From Serratia nevei (GTDB taxonomy: Bacteria; Pseudomonadota; Gammaproteobacteria; Enterobacterales; Enterobacteriaceae), in the NCBI RefSeq assembly GCF_037948395.1, contig NZ_CP149940.1:2480001-2544000 (forward strand): a stretch of 64,000 nucleotides of DNA, given 5' to 3'. Position numbers and translations under genes: made by a program. Numbering within the stretch: position 1 is the stretch's first letter; each line of letters starts with the position of its first letter. Below the pieces are notes generated by a model. It did not search any database. It was not told the origin of the DNA and saw nothing but the letters and a program-made list of their open reading frames with translations. Positions 6,948 through 15,441 of this stretch are shown one piece after another.

Positions 6948-8873
6948 ATGGCCCTGTTAAAAGAAAAAATTCGCGACCACTCTGCGGAAGAGAGGCTGTT
7001 TATCCGCCGGGCCGGCGTAGCGCTGGCACTGGTGGTGGTCTGTTTCGGCGTGCTGATCGTCAATCTCTACCGGTTGCAAATCCGCCAGCACGGCTTTTAC
7101 CAGACGCGTTCCAACCAGAACGACATCAAGATGCTGCCGATCGCCCCCAGCCGCGGGCTGATCTTCGATCGCAACGGCATTCCGCTGGTGCGAAACGTGA
7201 CACTGTATCGTATCGAGGTCACGCCCAGCAAAATCAGCGACATGGCGGCGCTGCTGCAGACGCTGACGCCGATCGTCGACTTGACGCCGGAGGACATCAG
7301 CGCGTTTCGCGACGACATGCACCACAACAGCCGCTACAAACCGGTGACGCTCAAAGCCGGGCTGAGCGACACCGAGGTGGCGCGCTTTGCCGTCAATCAA
7401 TACCGTTTCGACGGGGTGACGATCGATACCTATCAACAGCGTGAATATCCTTACGGCGCCCAGCTGGCGCACGTGCTGGGCTATGTGTCGAAGATCAACG
7501 ACAACGATCTCAAACGCCTGGACAAGGCCGGGCTGAGCGAGAACTATGCCGCCGACCGCAACATTGGCAAACAGGGCATCGAGGCCTATTACGAGTCCGA
7601 ACTGCACGGCACCACCGGCTATCAGGAGGTGGAGGTGGATAACCACGGGCGGGTGATCCGCCTGCTGAAGGAGCAGCCGCCGAAGGCCGGCAAGAACATC
7701 TACCTGACGCTGGATTTACCGCTGCAGCAGTACATCGAATCGGTGCTGAAAGGGCAGCGCGCCGCGGTGGTGGTGGAAGATCCACGGGACGGCGGCATCC
7801 TGGCGATGGTCTCCAGCCCCAGCTACGATCCCAATCCTTTCGTCAAAGGCATCGGCTATCAGGCCTATAAGACCTTGCTGACCAACCCGGATTTGCCGCT
7901 GATCAATCGCGTCACTCAGGGCTTGTACCCGCCGGCGTCGACGGTGAAGCCCTACATGGCCGTTTCGGCGCTGTTCGCCGGGGTGATCACACCCACCACC
8001 ACCTTTTTCGGCGCGCCGACCTGGACGCTGCCCGGCACCGAACGCCGCTACCGCGACTGGCTGAAAACCGGCCACGGCATGCTCAACGTCACCAAAGCGA
8101 TCGAGGAATCCGCCGACACCTTCTTTTATCAGGTGGCGTATGAGATGGGTATCGACCGTATCCACCACTGGCTGAGCCAGTTCGGCTACGGCCAGTCCAC
8201 CGGCATCGATCTGAACGAAGAGTACCGCGGCGTGCTGCCGAGCCGCGACTGGAAGCTGAAGGTGCACAAAAAGGGCTGGTATCAGGGGGATACGGTTTCG
8301 GTGGGCATCGGCCAGGGGTATTGGGTGGCGACGCCGATCCAGATGGTAAAAGCGCTGACCACGCTGATCAACAACGGCCAGGTGAAAACGCCGCACCTGC
8401 TGTATTCGTTGCAGCAGGGCAACCGGGTGACGCGCTACCAGCCGCCGGCGCAAGCGGCGCAGATCGGCGATCCCCACTCGCCTTACTGGGGCATCGTACG
8501 CAACGGCATGTACGGCATGGCCAACTTGCCGAACGGCACCGGTTACAAGCTGTTCCACACCGCGCCATACCAGATCGCCGCCAAATCCGGCACCTCGCAG
8601 GTGTTCAGCCTGAAGCAAAACCAGACTTACAACGCCAAAATGATCCCGGTGCGGCTGCGCGATCACATCTTCTATACACTGTTCGCGCCTTACAAAAACC
8701 CCCGGGTGGCGATGGCGCTGATCCTGGAAAACGGCGGCGGCGACGGCGTGGTGGCGGGGCCGACCGCCCGCGCGATCCTCGACCATATTTTTGACCCGGC
8801 CAGCGCGCCGCAGCCCGGCGATCCGGCGCAAAGTAAACCGCAGTTAAACGACAGTGCGGATGTGCAGCGGTGA
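6948..8873 (+). CDS. Second PBP2: peptidoglycan D,D-transpeptidase paralog (PBP2SAL-like)
   Basis: A 641-residue class B penicillin-binding protein very similar to E. coli PBP2 (MrdA, 633 residues). It has a cytoplasmic tail, one TM anchor (about 24-45), a pedestal domain, and a transpeptidase domain with S331-T-V-K334, S388-A-D390 and K546-S-G-T549. PBP2 cross-links new peptidoglycan during lateral wall growth. This copy is probably not the housekeeping one: rodA, rlpA and rlmH are absent and it is followed after 107 bp by an FtsI paralog. Salmonella has PBP2SAL and PBP3SAL, extra copies used at acidic pH, and this pair looks like the same type (inference). The upstream AAGG is far from the ATG, so translation may be weak or controlled. 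Confidence 0.88.
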   Translation: MALLKEKIRDHSAEERLFIRRAGVALALVVVCFGVLIVNLYRLQIRQHGFYQTRSNQNDIKMLPIAPSRGLIFDRNGIPLVRNVTLYRIEVTPSKISDMAALLQTLTPIVDLTPEDISAFRDDMHHNSRYKPVTLKAGLSDTEVARFAVNQYRFDGVTIDTYQQREYPYGAQLAHVLGYVSKINDNDLKRLDKAGLSENYAADRNIGKQGIEAYYESELHGTTGYQEVEVDNHGRVIRLLKEQPPKAGKNIYLTLDLPLQQYIESVLKGQRAAVVVEDPRDGGILAMVSSPSYDPNPFVKGIGYQAYKTLLTNPDLPLINRVTQGLYPPASTVKPYMAVSALFAGVITPTTTFFGAPTWTLPGTERRYRDWLKTGHGMLNVTKAIEESADTFFYQVAYEMGIDRIHHWLSQFGYGQSTGIDLNEEYRGVLPSRDWKLKVHKKGWYQGDTVSVGIGQGYWVATPIQMVKALTTLINNGQVKTPHLLYSLQQGNRVTRYQPPAQAAQIGDPHSPYWGIVRNGMYGMANLPNGTGYKLFHTAPYQIAAKSGTSQVFSLKQNQTYNAKMIPVRLRDHIFYTLFAPYKNPRVAMALILENGGGDGVVAGPTARAILDHIFDPASAPQPGDPAQSKPQLNDSADVQR

Positions 8874-8980
8874 TGCGGTTTGTTTTTACTTTCTTACAAA
8901 CTGCAATCTCCTGACCATTTCCGGCAAGGTAGACTGAAATAACACCATAAACCGAATAAAAACGCAGGGTTAACACAACA

Positions 8981-10699
8981 GTGGCGCCATCGACCAAAAA
9001 AAGCGGTAAAACCTATTCCACAGTTCGTTTCGGCTGGATTTGCGCCGGCATGCTGGTCTGTTTTTTTCTGTTGGCGTTCAGGGTCGGCTATCTGCAGCTG
9101 CTGGAGCACCAGCAGTTGGCGGATCAAGCTGACCAGCGCTCTATCCGCACCCAGGTGGTGCCGACCAACCGCGCCATGATCACCGATCGCAACGATGAGG
9201 CGCTGGCGGTCAGCGTATCGTCCAAAGACATCGTGCTGGATCCGAAACACATTCTCGATACCCAGACCGACACCGGCAACGAGCGCTGGCAGAGCATGGC
9301 CAACGTGCTGAAGATCCCGCTGGCGGACGTGCAGCATCTGATCCAGAGCAACGCGCACAAGCGTTTCGTCTATCTGGCGCGCAAGGTGGAGGACGACAAC
9401 GCCGCCTACATCAGCAAACTGCATCTGACCGGCGTCAGCACCGAGCAGGATTTCAGCCGCTTTTATCCGATGGGTCAGGACGCCGCCGGGCTGATCGGCA
9501 TCGTCGGCCAGGACAATCAGGGGCTGGAGGGCATCGAGCTGGGCTTCAACCCGCTGTTGCAGGGCAAAAACGGCCTGCGGGTCTATCAGAAGGACGGCAG
9601 CGGCGCGGTGATCGGCGTGCTAAAAAGCGTGGATCCGGTGCCGCCGCCGAACGTGACGCTCAGCATCGACAAATTTATCCAGTATGTGCTCTATGCGCAG
9701 ATCCGCGACGGCGTGGTGGCCAACCAGGCCGACTCCGGCTGTGCGGTGCTGGTCAAGATCGACACCGGCGAAATCCTCGGCATGGCCAGCTACCCGTCGT
9801 TCAACCCGAACAACTATGGCAGCACCCCGGCGAAAGACATTCGCAACGTGTGCAGCAGCGACAGCTTCGAACCGGGCTCGACGGTGAAACCGGTGGTGGT
9901 GATGGTGGGGCTGGAGCATAAGCTGATCCGGCCGGATACGGTGCTGGACACCACGCCGTATCGGGTGAACGGTCACCTGATCAAAGACGTCGGCCACTGG
10001 TCGAAGTTGACCATCACCGGCGTGCTGCAAAAATCGAGCGACATCGCGGTATCGCACATTGCGCTGGCGCTGCCGGCCACGGTGCTGCCTGCGGTCTATC
10101 GCAGCTTTGGCCTGGGGCGGCCGACCGAGCTTGGCATCGGCAACGAGAGCAGCGGCTATCTGCCGCAGCATCGTGAACGCTGGGCCGATATCGAGCGCGC
10201 TACCTTCTCTTTCGGCTATGGGCTGCGCGTGACGCCGCTGCAGATGGCGCGCGAGTACGCCGCTATCGGTTCCTTCGGCATTTATCGGCCGCTGTCGATC
10301 ACCAAGGTGACGCCGCCGGTGATGGGGCAGCGTATTCTGCCGGCGGATACGGTACGATCCGTGGTGCATATGATGGAGAGCGACGCCTTGCCGGGCGGCA
10401 GCGGGGTGAGCGCCGCGGTGCCGGGCTACCGGCTGGCGATCAAAACCGGTACCGCCGAGAAAATGGGCCCGAGCGGCAAATACGACGGCGGCTACATCAA
10501 CTACACCGCCGGCGTGGCGCCGGCCAGCGATCCGCAGGTGGCGCTGGTGGTGATGGTCAACAACCCGAAAGCCGGCAAGCACTTCGGCGGTTCGGTGGCC
10601 GGGCCGGTGTTCGGCAAGATCATGGCCCAGGTGCTGGAGCACATGAATATTCTGCCGGACGCCCAGCCGCTTAACGTGGTGTCGTCGGTCAAGGGGTAA
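8981..10699 (+). CDS. Second PBP3: FtsI paralog (PBP3SAL-like septal transpeptidase)
   Basis: A 572-residue class B PBP starting at a GTG (8981) and closely related to E. coli FtsI (588 residues). It has one TM anchor (about 20-40) and a transpeptidase domain with S300-T-V-K303, S352-S-D354 and K488-T-G-T491. FtsI performs septal cross-linking. This copy lacks dcw neighbours, so it is a paralog, resembling the acid-adapted PBP3SAL of Salmonella (inference). Two oddities stand out. The second motif is SSD where FtsI has SSN. The protein also ends soon after the transpeptidase domain (NVVSSVKG), without the longer C-terminal tail that Prc trims in E. coli FtsI. Operon-like arrangement with the PBP2 paralog. 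Confidence 0.88.
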   Translation: MAPSTKKSGKTYSTVRFGWICAGMLVCFFLLAFRVGYLQLLEHQQLADQADQRSIRTQVVPTNRAMITDRNDEALAVSVSSKDIVLDPKHILDTQTDTGNERWQSMANVLKIPLADVQHLIQSNAHKRFVYLARKVEDDNAAYISKLHLTGVSTEQDFSRFYPMGQDAAGLIGIVGQDNQGLEGIELGFNPLLQGKNGLRVYQKDGSGAVIGVLKSVDPVPPPNVTLSIDKFIQYVLYAQIRDGVVANQADSGCAVLVKIDTGEILGMASYPSFNPNNYGSTPAKDIRNVCSSDSFEPGSTVKPVVVMVGLEHKLIRPDTVLDTTPYRVNGHLIKDVGHWSKLTITGVLQKSSDIAVSHIALALPATVLPAVYRSFGLGRPTELGIGNESSGYLPQHRERWADIERATFSFGYGLRVTPLQMAREYAAIGSFGIYRPLSITKVTPPVMGQRILPADTVRSVVHMMESDALPGGSGVSAAVPGYRLAIKTGTAEKMGPSGKYDGGYINYTAGVAPASDPQVALVVMVNNPKAGKHFGGSVAGPVFGKIMAQVLEHMNILPDAQPLNVVSSVKG

Positions 10700-10712
10700 T
10701 GATTTAAGCGGG

Positions 10713-10747
10713 AAATATTGGGCCAGAGAATCTCTGACCCAATATTT
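10713..10747. terminator. Long hairpin after the PBP3 paralog
   Basis: AAATATTGGGCCAGAGA and TCTCTGACCCAATATTT form a 16-bp stem with one mismatch and a very small loop, 14 bp after the stop at 10699. It lies between convergent genes and could terminate both. Confidence 0.65.
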
Positions 10748-10771
10748 AATGCAACGAGTCTGACTTACGCG

Positions 10772-10972
10772 TTATTTCCCTTGGGTTGCCCACCATTTCG
10801 CTACGCAAGCATTGGGTGCCTGAATAGTTTTACCTTCTTTGGTGATATAAGGTACCGGTGAGTAGATTCTTGAGCAATAGCCTGCCGAGCGTTCGGTAGC
10901 ATTAACAGTGAGAGGGAGGCTAACGGTGGTGGCTAAAATCGCTGTGAGCAGCATCAGATTTGATAACTTCAT
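10772..10972 (-). CDS. Small exported Cys-containing protein of unknown function
   Basis: A 66-residue protein with a signal peptide (MKLSNLMLLTAILATTVSLPLTVNATE, cleavage probably after NA-T near residue 23-25). The short mature part contains two cysteines and an aromatic C-terminus (CVAKWWATQGK). I do not recognise the family. The start at 10972 is the second of two adjacent ATGs and sits at the right distance from AAGGAAG; the first ATG at 10975 is too close. It is convergent with the PBP3 paralog. The mature protein of about 42 residues would be periplasmic, and the two Cys could form a disulfide. Confidence 0.6.
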   Translation of the reverse strand: MKLSNLMLLTAILATTVSLPLTVNATERSAGYCSRIYSPVPYITKEGKTIQAPNACVAKWWATQGK

Positions 10973-11199
10973 CATTCTTCCTTAATTAATGAAAATAGAG
11001 TCCCATGCTTGCCGTTACACGACGAGCGCTAATGAGAGTATTAATTTGTTGGTATAACGTCTACGGCAGATTTCATTATGGATGCGCCCTGATTCATTGA
11101 TTGATATTTATATTGAATATTTATATCAACATCTAAAAAAACATTTATTTTCCCGAACGCAATTGCTGTCTTTCATTGAAATAATGTTCCAACAAGCGG

Positions 11200-11595
11200 T
11201 TAGCTGGGCTCAAGGTAATGCTTCAGCGCCTGCAGATCGGCGTTCACCAGCCCGGCGTCGCGGGCGAACAGCGCATCGTCCATATCCGGCTGGCGGAACA
11301 GGGTGAAGATCACCTCGGTGCCGCGCCGGTTGGCGAGCGCGCGCAGCGGCACGTAGACCACGCCGCCGTCCGGCAGCGTCACCCAATGATCCAGCACGCC
11401 GAAGGCATTTGGCGCGCTGAAGCGAATGTGGATCCGCCCCTGCGGGGTGTCCGCCACCCAGTCTTCATCTTCCCGCCGCAAGCTGTTGGCTAACCCTTTG
11501 GCCCACAAGGGGAAGTTTTCCGGCTGGCTGAGAAAGGCATATACCTCGTCACAAGGGCGGTTGATGGTAACATGCAGCGTTTGTGCGCTCAGCAT
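11200..11595 (-). CDS. SRPBCC (START-like) domain protein
   Basis: A 131-residue protein with the typical opening of polyketide-cyclase/SRPBCC proteins: TLHVTINRPCDEVYAFLSQPENFPLW, followed by alternating strands (GRIHIRFSAPNAFGVLDHWVTL, TEVIFTLF) and a long C-terminal helix (NADLQALKHYLE). The fold is a hydrophobic pocket used for ligand binding or transport, and no specific role can be given. No signal peptide, so cytoplasmic. It lies 49 bp downstream of the porin gene on the same strand and may be co-transcribed with it. Confidence 0.8.
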   Translation of the reverse strand: MLSAQTLHVTINRPCDEVYAFLSQPENFPLWAKGLANSLRREDEDWVADTPQGRIHIRFSAPNAFGVLDHWVTLPDGGVVYVPLRALANRRGTEVIFTLFRQPDMDDALFARDAGLVNADLQALKHYLEPS

Positions 11596-11644
11596 CGTGG
11601 TTTCTCCGGTTGGCGGCGATACTTCAGTGTAGATCCCGCCGCGC

Positions 11645-12883
11645 TTAGAAGTAGTAACCGATGTTCACGTTGGTGCGAAAATACCATTTATTGCTGCCGG
11701 GGGACTGGGTGCCGGTCCAGCCGGTGGCATTTTCCACGCCGCCCCACGGGTTGGCGTTCTGCGCCCAGGTCAGATCCACCCACAGCATCACCGGCATGGC
11801 GAACACTTGTACCCCCAGCGTGTTCATTTTAGAGTCGGAGCCGCCGTGCCTGTCCTTCCAGAGCACGCTGTAATCGTTGTAGAACCGCAGCTTTTTCACC
11901 GGCCCCCAAGGCACGTCGACGTCGCGCGCCAGGTTGATGGCGGCGGTGGTGGCCTGCGACGGGATCAGATAGGCCGGCGTCAGGCCGTTGCCCCCCATCA
12001 GGATCACCGAATTGTTGGCCCAGGCCGGGCCTTTGGCGTCGTAACCGTAGCGGATCACCTGGCCGGACAGATGCCAGGGATCGTAATTCACCAGCGTATG
12101 TAAGCCTGCCGCCCAGAAGCTGCCGTTATCGCCGGTCGCCTGGTTGTAGAGCCGCGAGGCCGCCAGCGAACCGCCGAGCTCATTGTTCCAGCCGCCCTGA
12201 TGGAAAGCGCGCGTCAGCCGCAGGTTTACCTGATCGCGTTTTTCGTTGCGCTGCAGGTGCTGTGACGCGTAGTTGGTGTTTTTCAGATCGTCGTAGCTGG
12301 CGACGTCGGAGGCGTAACGCACGCCGGTCGGCATCATGCGCGGGTAGTAGGCGGCGTCGAAGGCCCAATCGTCATGCTGGTATTGGTATTTGGCGCCCAG
12401 CCCGGTGTTGACGCCAAAGCCGAGGTAAAACGGAATGCCGTACGACCAGCCGAACTGCGGGTAGGGCATCAGGCCGAACGGTTTGAACGGCGCGCCGAGT
12501 TGCACGGCGGAATGCTCAGACAGGTGGTAGCCGACATAGGCGCGGTCGATGGCGTATTTGCGCCGATCCTGAAACCAGAATCCGCTATCGAAAAACGCGT
12601 CGTTTACCTGGCCGGCGGCATCGATGCGAAAGGCGTCAAAGCGTAAATGCGGAGGATTCCGATAATTGCTGCTGTGCCAGTCTTCATAGCGATAATTGGC
12701 GCGCAGTGCGCCACCGATATCAATATTCTTTTTATTATCCTCGCTTTGCCAATGAATATGCGGAAATGCCGGGCGGCTTTTTTTTACCGGTGCCGCGGTG
12801 GCGGCAACGTCGTTGGGTATTGCGGCGACGGTTGCATAACTCACTGGTGAAACAAGGAAAAAACAAAGCGTAATCTTGCGCAT
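11645..12883 (-). CDS. OprO/OprP-like outer-membrane porin
   Basis: A 412-residue outer-membrane beta-barrel protein with an N-terminal signal peptide (MRKITLCFFLVSPVSYATVAA) and a C-terminal aromatic ending (NVNIGYYF) of the kind recognised by the Bam machinery. Alternating strands such as GGALRANYRYEDW and FRIDAAGQVNDAFFDSGFWFQD and the general layout resemble phosphate-selective porins O and P. The specificity is not determined. The 336-bp gap to the divergent chemoreceptor has a perfect 14-bp inverted repeat that may be an operator for this gene. Downstream lies an SRPBCC protein. Confidence 0.8.
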   Translation of the reverse strand: MRKITLCFFLVSPVSYATVAAIPNDVAATAAPVKKSRPAFPHIHWQSEDNKKNIDIGGALRANYRYEDWHSSNYRNPPHLRFDAFRIDAAGQVNDAFFDSGFWFQDRRKYAIDRAYVGYHLSEHSAVQLGAPFKPFGLMPYPQFGWSYGIPFYLGFGVNTGLGAKYQYQHDDWAFDAAYYPRMMPTGVRYASDVASYDDLKNTNYASQHLQRNEKRDQVNLRLTRAFHQGGWNNELGGSLAASRLYNQATGDNGSFWAAGLHTLVNYDPWHLSGQVIRYGYDAKGPAWANNSVILMGGNGLTPAYLIPSQATTAAINLARDVDVPWGPVKKLRFYNDYSVLWKDRHGGSDSKMNTLGVQVFAMPVMLWVDLTWAQNANPWGGVENATGWTGTQSPGSNKWYFRTNVNIGYYF

Positions 12884-13219
12884 GCCAGGCCCCTGAAGAA
12901 AGTAGACTGTTTATTAAGGCGAGCGAGTTTCACCTGTGGACAGGGTGCTTACGCTCATCAGTTTTATATTTGAGACGATTTTATCGAGCGTTTCATATAT
13001 TAAATTTAGCGCCGGTTAATATATGAAACTTTGTTTCTTTTTTAATGGGAAAACTATAGATCCGGTATTAAACAAGTCAAGAAATAAAAATGAGAGTTGA
13101 CGGGCAATACCGATTATTCGGTTGTCTTGGTCGGCGGGGGCGGCACACAGCAGGCTGAAATATTAGTGTCATCAATGCCCGTTAGACTCGCGGCATCCTG
13201 GTATTACTGACTAAAAATC
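12884..13219. other. Divergent promoter region between porin and chemoreceptor
   Basis: A 336-bp AT-rich region with no gene. Its striking element is the long inverted repeat at 12990-13029 (listed separately). I looked for a flagellar sigma-28 promoter for the chemoreceptor; 'ACCGATTA' near 13108 is similar to the -10 box, but no -35 element sits at the right distance. Confidence 0.6.
12990..13029. promoter_or_regulatory. 14-bp perfect inverted repeat (candidate operator)
   Basis: GTTTCATATATTAA at 12990-13003 and TTAATATATGAAAC at 13016-13029 are perfect complements with a 12-base spacer. It is centred about 127 bp upstream of the porin start and 210 bp upstream of the chemoreceptor start. 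It may be a regulator binding site or a cruciform-forming element. No regulator gene adjoins it. Confidence 0.6.
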
Positions 13220-14842
13220 ATGAACATAAAACTGACACTGGGCCGCAGGGTAAAATCTGCGGCGGCGCTGCCGCGCGCGTTTGGCTTCGGCAAGAGCATG
13301 GGCTTATTAAGCGGCGTAATTTGCGTTATCGCGCTATTTTCTCTGCTGCAACTGTTTTCCACCGTATTTATTTCTAATATTCTGCGCGACGCCAAGGCTA
13401 ACCTGGTGGCGGGCGATGGCTTGCATCGCCAGCAGGCGACGATGGATCGCGCCAGACTGTCGCTGCTGACGGCCAGCGACAGTCTGAACCGTGCGGGCAT
13501 TTACTACCTGCAGGACAAAGCCACCGGCTCCGACGGCAGTTGGCACAGCCTGCTGGATGAGTCGTTGGCGGCGCTGCAGGCCTCAGAGCAGGCCTTCGCC
13601 CAGTTCGAGCGCCTGAGCGCGGAGGCGCCCGAGGCGGCGGGCGTCCTGAAAGACAGCTACCGCCTGTTCTATGACGGCCTGAAAGAGCAGGCGCAAGGGT
13701 TGCAGGGCAGCAGCATCGATGCGTTTTTCGCCGTGCCGATCCAGGCATTTCAGGCGGATTTCAACGAAAAGTATCTCGCTTATCAGGCGCTGAACGAACG
13801 GCGTGGCGATGATGTCAACGTGCGGCAATTGGCGGCGCTGGAGCAAGCCAGGACCTTTGCGCTCGGCGCGCTGGCCGCGCTGGCGCTGATCGCCGTGGGG
13901 GTGTGGGTCGGCGTCTCTCGCTGGGTGATCGCACCGCTGCGGCGGGCAATCGCGCACCTCAACGTGCTGGCCGCCGGCGATCTTTCGCGGCCGCTGCCGC
14001 CTGAGCGGGCATTCAACCGCGAGATGCACCAGCTGCAGACCAGCATTGGCCACATGCAGGGCGGCCTGCAGCGCCTGGTCAGCGAGGTGCGCGATGCGGC
14101 GAGCGGGATCCTGAACGGCGTCGGGCGGCTGGCGGACGGCAATCGACAGTTGACGGCGCAGTCGGCGAAGCAGAACGGTGAATTGCAGTTGGCGACTGAG
14201 CACGTGCAGCAGCTGGCGGCGCGGGTGGAGGAAAACGGCCAATATGCGCAGCAGGCCAGCCAACGAACCGAACAGGCCCGGCAGTACGCCGGCGCCGGTG
14301 AGCAGATGATGGAAACCGTCAATGTTTCGATGCAAGGGATCGTCAACCAATCGGCCGAAATGCGCGGCATCGTCGCGCTGATCGACAGCGTGGCGTTCCA
14401 GACCAATATTCTGGCGCTGAATGCGGCAATCGAGGCGGCGCACGCCGGCGTTCATGGCCGCGGCTTTGCCATCGTGGCCAAAGAGGTGGGGCTGCTGGCG
14501 CAAAAAAGCAGCCATTCGACGCGCGATATTCAGCAGTTGATCAACCGTTCGTTGCAGCAAATCGATCAAGGTTCGCAGGCGGTGGATCTACTGACGGGCA
14601 ACCTGCGCCAGATTATCGATCTGGTGAACAAATGCAGTGCGCTGATGGGGGACATTTCCCTGGCATCGCTCAATCAGGGGGAGAGCATTCAGGACGTGAC
14701 GGCGCGCATCTCGGCGCTGAATCAGGTGGCGCGCCAAACCGGCACGGTGGTGAACGCGGTGACTGAGGCTTCACAGCTGTTGCAGGGCGAGTCGGAACGG
14801 TTAGAAAAAGCGATGGCGCGTTTCAGGCTACCGGCGCAATAA
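13220..14842 (+). CDS. Methyl-accepting chemotaxis protein with atypical signalling tip
   Basis: A 540-residue transmembrane chemoreceptor. TM1 is near residues 28-52, the periplasmic helical ligand-binding domain (Tar-like) near 53-210, TM2 near 213-235, then HAMP and the long coiled-coil cytoplasmic domain. The hairpin tip is recognisable (VAFQTNILALNAAIEAAH). The residue equivalent to Tsr R388, central to receptor trimers and CheA control, is His (H408 here), and the next variable positions are V411 and H412 where Tsr has E and Q. The downstream EVRNLAQRSA is EVGLLAQKSS. The C-terminal NWETF-type pentapeptide for CheR/CheB is absent. It likely signals with help from canonical receptors, or to a separate pathway (inference). 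Confidence 0.88.
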   Translation: MNIKLTLGRRVKSAAALPRAFGFGKSMGLLSGVICVIALFSLLQLFSTVFISNILRDAKANLVAGDGLHRQQATMDRARLSLLTASDSLNRAGIYYLQDKATGSDGSWHSLLDESLAALQASEQAFAQFERLSAEAPEAAGVLKDSYRLFYDGLKEQAQGLQGSSIDAFFAVPIQAFQADFNEKYLAYQALNERRGDDVNVRQLAALEQARTFALGALAALALIAVGVWVGVSRWVIAPLRRAIAHLNVLAAGDLSRPLPPERAFNREMHQLQTSIGHMQGGLQRLVSEVRDAASGILNGVGRLADGNRQLTAQSAKQNGELQLATEHVQQLAARVEENGQYAQQASQRTEQARQYAGAGEQMMETVNVSMQGIVNQSAEMRGIVALIDSVAFQTNILALNAAIEAAHAGVHGRGFAIVAKEVGLLAQKSSHSTRDIQQLINRSLQQIDQGSQAVDLLTGNLRQIIDLVNKCSALMGDISLASLNQGESIQDVTARISALNQVARQTGTVVNAVTEASQLLQGESERLEKAMARFRLPAQ

Positions 14843-14997
14843 ATACTTCCGATGCAGGTTAATGAATAATAAAGCTGCGCTTAACGTTATTTATTATTTT
14901 CGCGTCCTGAGAAAGTTCAGCGGGTAAATAAAAGCGCAGGCCGACGCTTATGGATTAAAAAAGCACCGGCCTGCAGAGATTATTTTTGACGGGATGA

Positions 14998-15210
14998 TTA
15001 ACGGCTGGTCTGGTGGCCGATAATGCCGCCGAGCGCTGCGCCGCCAAGGGTGCCCAGCGTGCTGCCGTCGGTCAGCACCGCGCCGCCGACGGCGCCCACG
15101 CCCGCGCCGATCGCCGTGTTGCGATCGCGATTGGACATATGCCCACATGCGGTAACGGAAAGCGTTGCCATCACCACCACCAATACACCTGCGGCACGTT
15201 TAATATTCAT
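14998..15210 (-). CDS. osmB: OsmB osmotically inducible lipoprotein
   Basis: A 70-residue lipoprotein with a lipobox (SVTAC, Cys at 22) after a hydrophobic signal sequence. The mature part is nearly the same as E. coli OsmB: RDRNTAIGAGVGAVGGAVLT, followed by the glycine-zipper LGTLGGAALGGIIGHQ. OsmB is induced by osmotic stress and stationary phase through sigma-S and Rcs in E. coli; its role is structural or unknown. Located at the outer membrane. Single gene. Confidence 0.95.
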   Translation of the reverse strand: MNIKRAAGVLVVVMATLSVTACGHMSNRDRNTAIGAGVGAVGGAVLTDGSTLGTLGGAALGGIIGHQTSR

Positions 15211-15441
15211 AATGAGTTCCTGGTAAATTGACTGATTAATGGATTAAAAATAATCCGATTAACCTGCCGGTAGAAGTTGGGATGAATGTATTCCTCCGTA
15301 AGAAAATCGAACAGGTAAAAATTCTTAATTTTGCGGCGGTGAAAAGCGATTGCTCGCCGAATGTGCGGCCGCCGGTAAAATCGTGGGTCTATACTGGAAA
15401 GACGCCTCGCGGGGGGCGGGGCGCACACTCTGGAGGCCGCC

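Noticed and set aside
7716..8831. 371-residue minus-strand frame opposite the PBP2 paralog
   Set aside because: Shadow of a gene with intact transpeptidase motifs.
13060..13120. Flagellar sigma-28 promoter for the chemoreceptor
   Set aside because: An ACCGATTA box occurs, but no TAAA-type -35 element is at the right distance.
13583..14569. 328-residue minus-strand frame opposite the chemoreceptor
   Set aside because: Same reason; the plus-strand gene has clear receptor domains.
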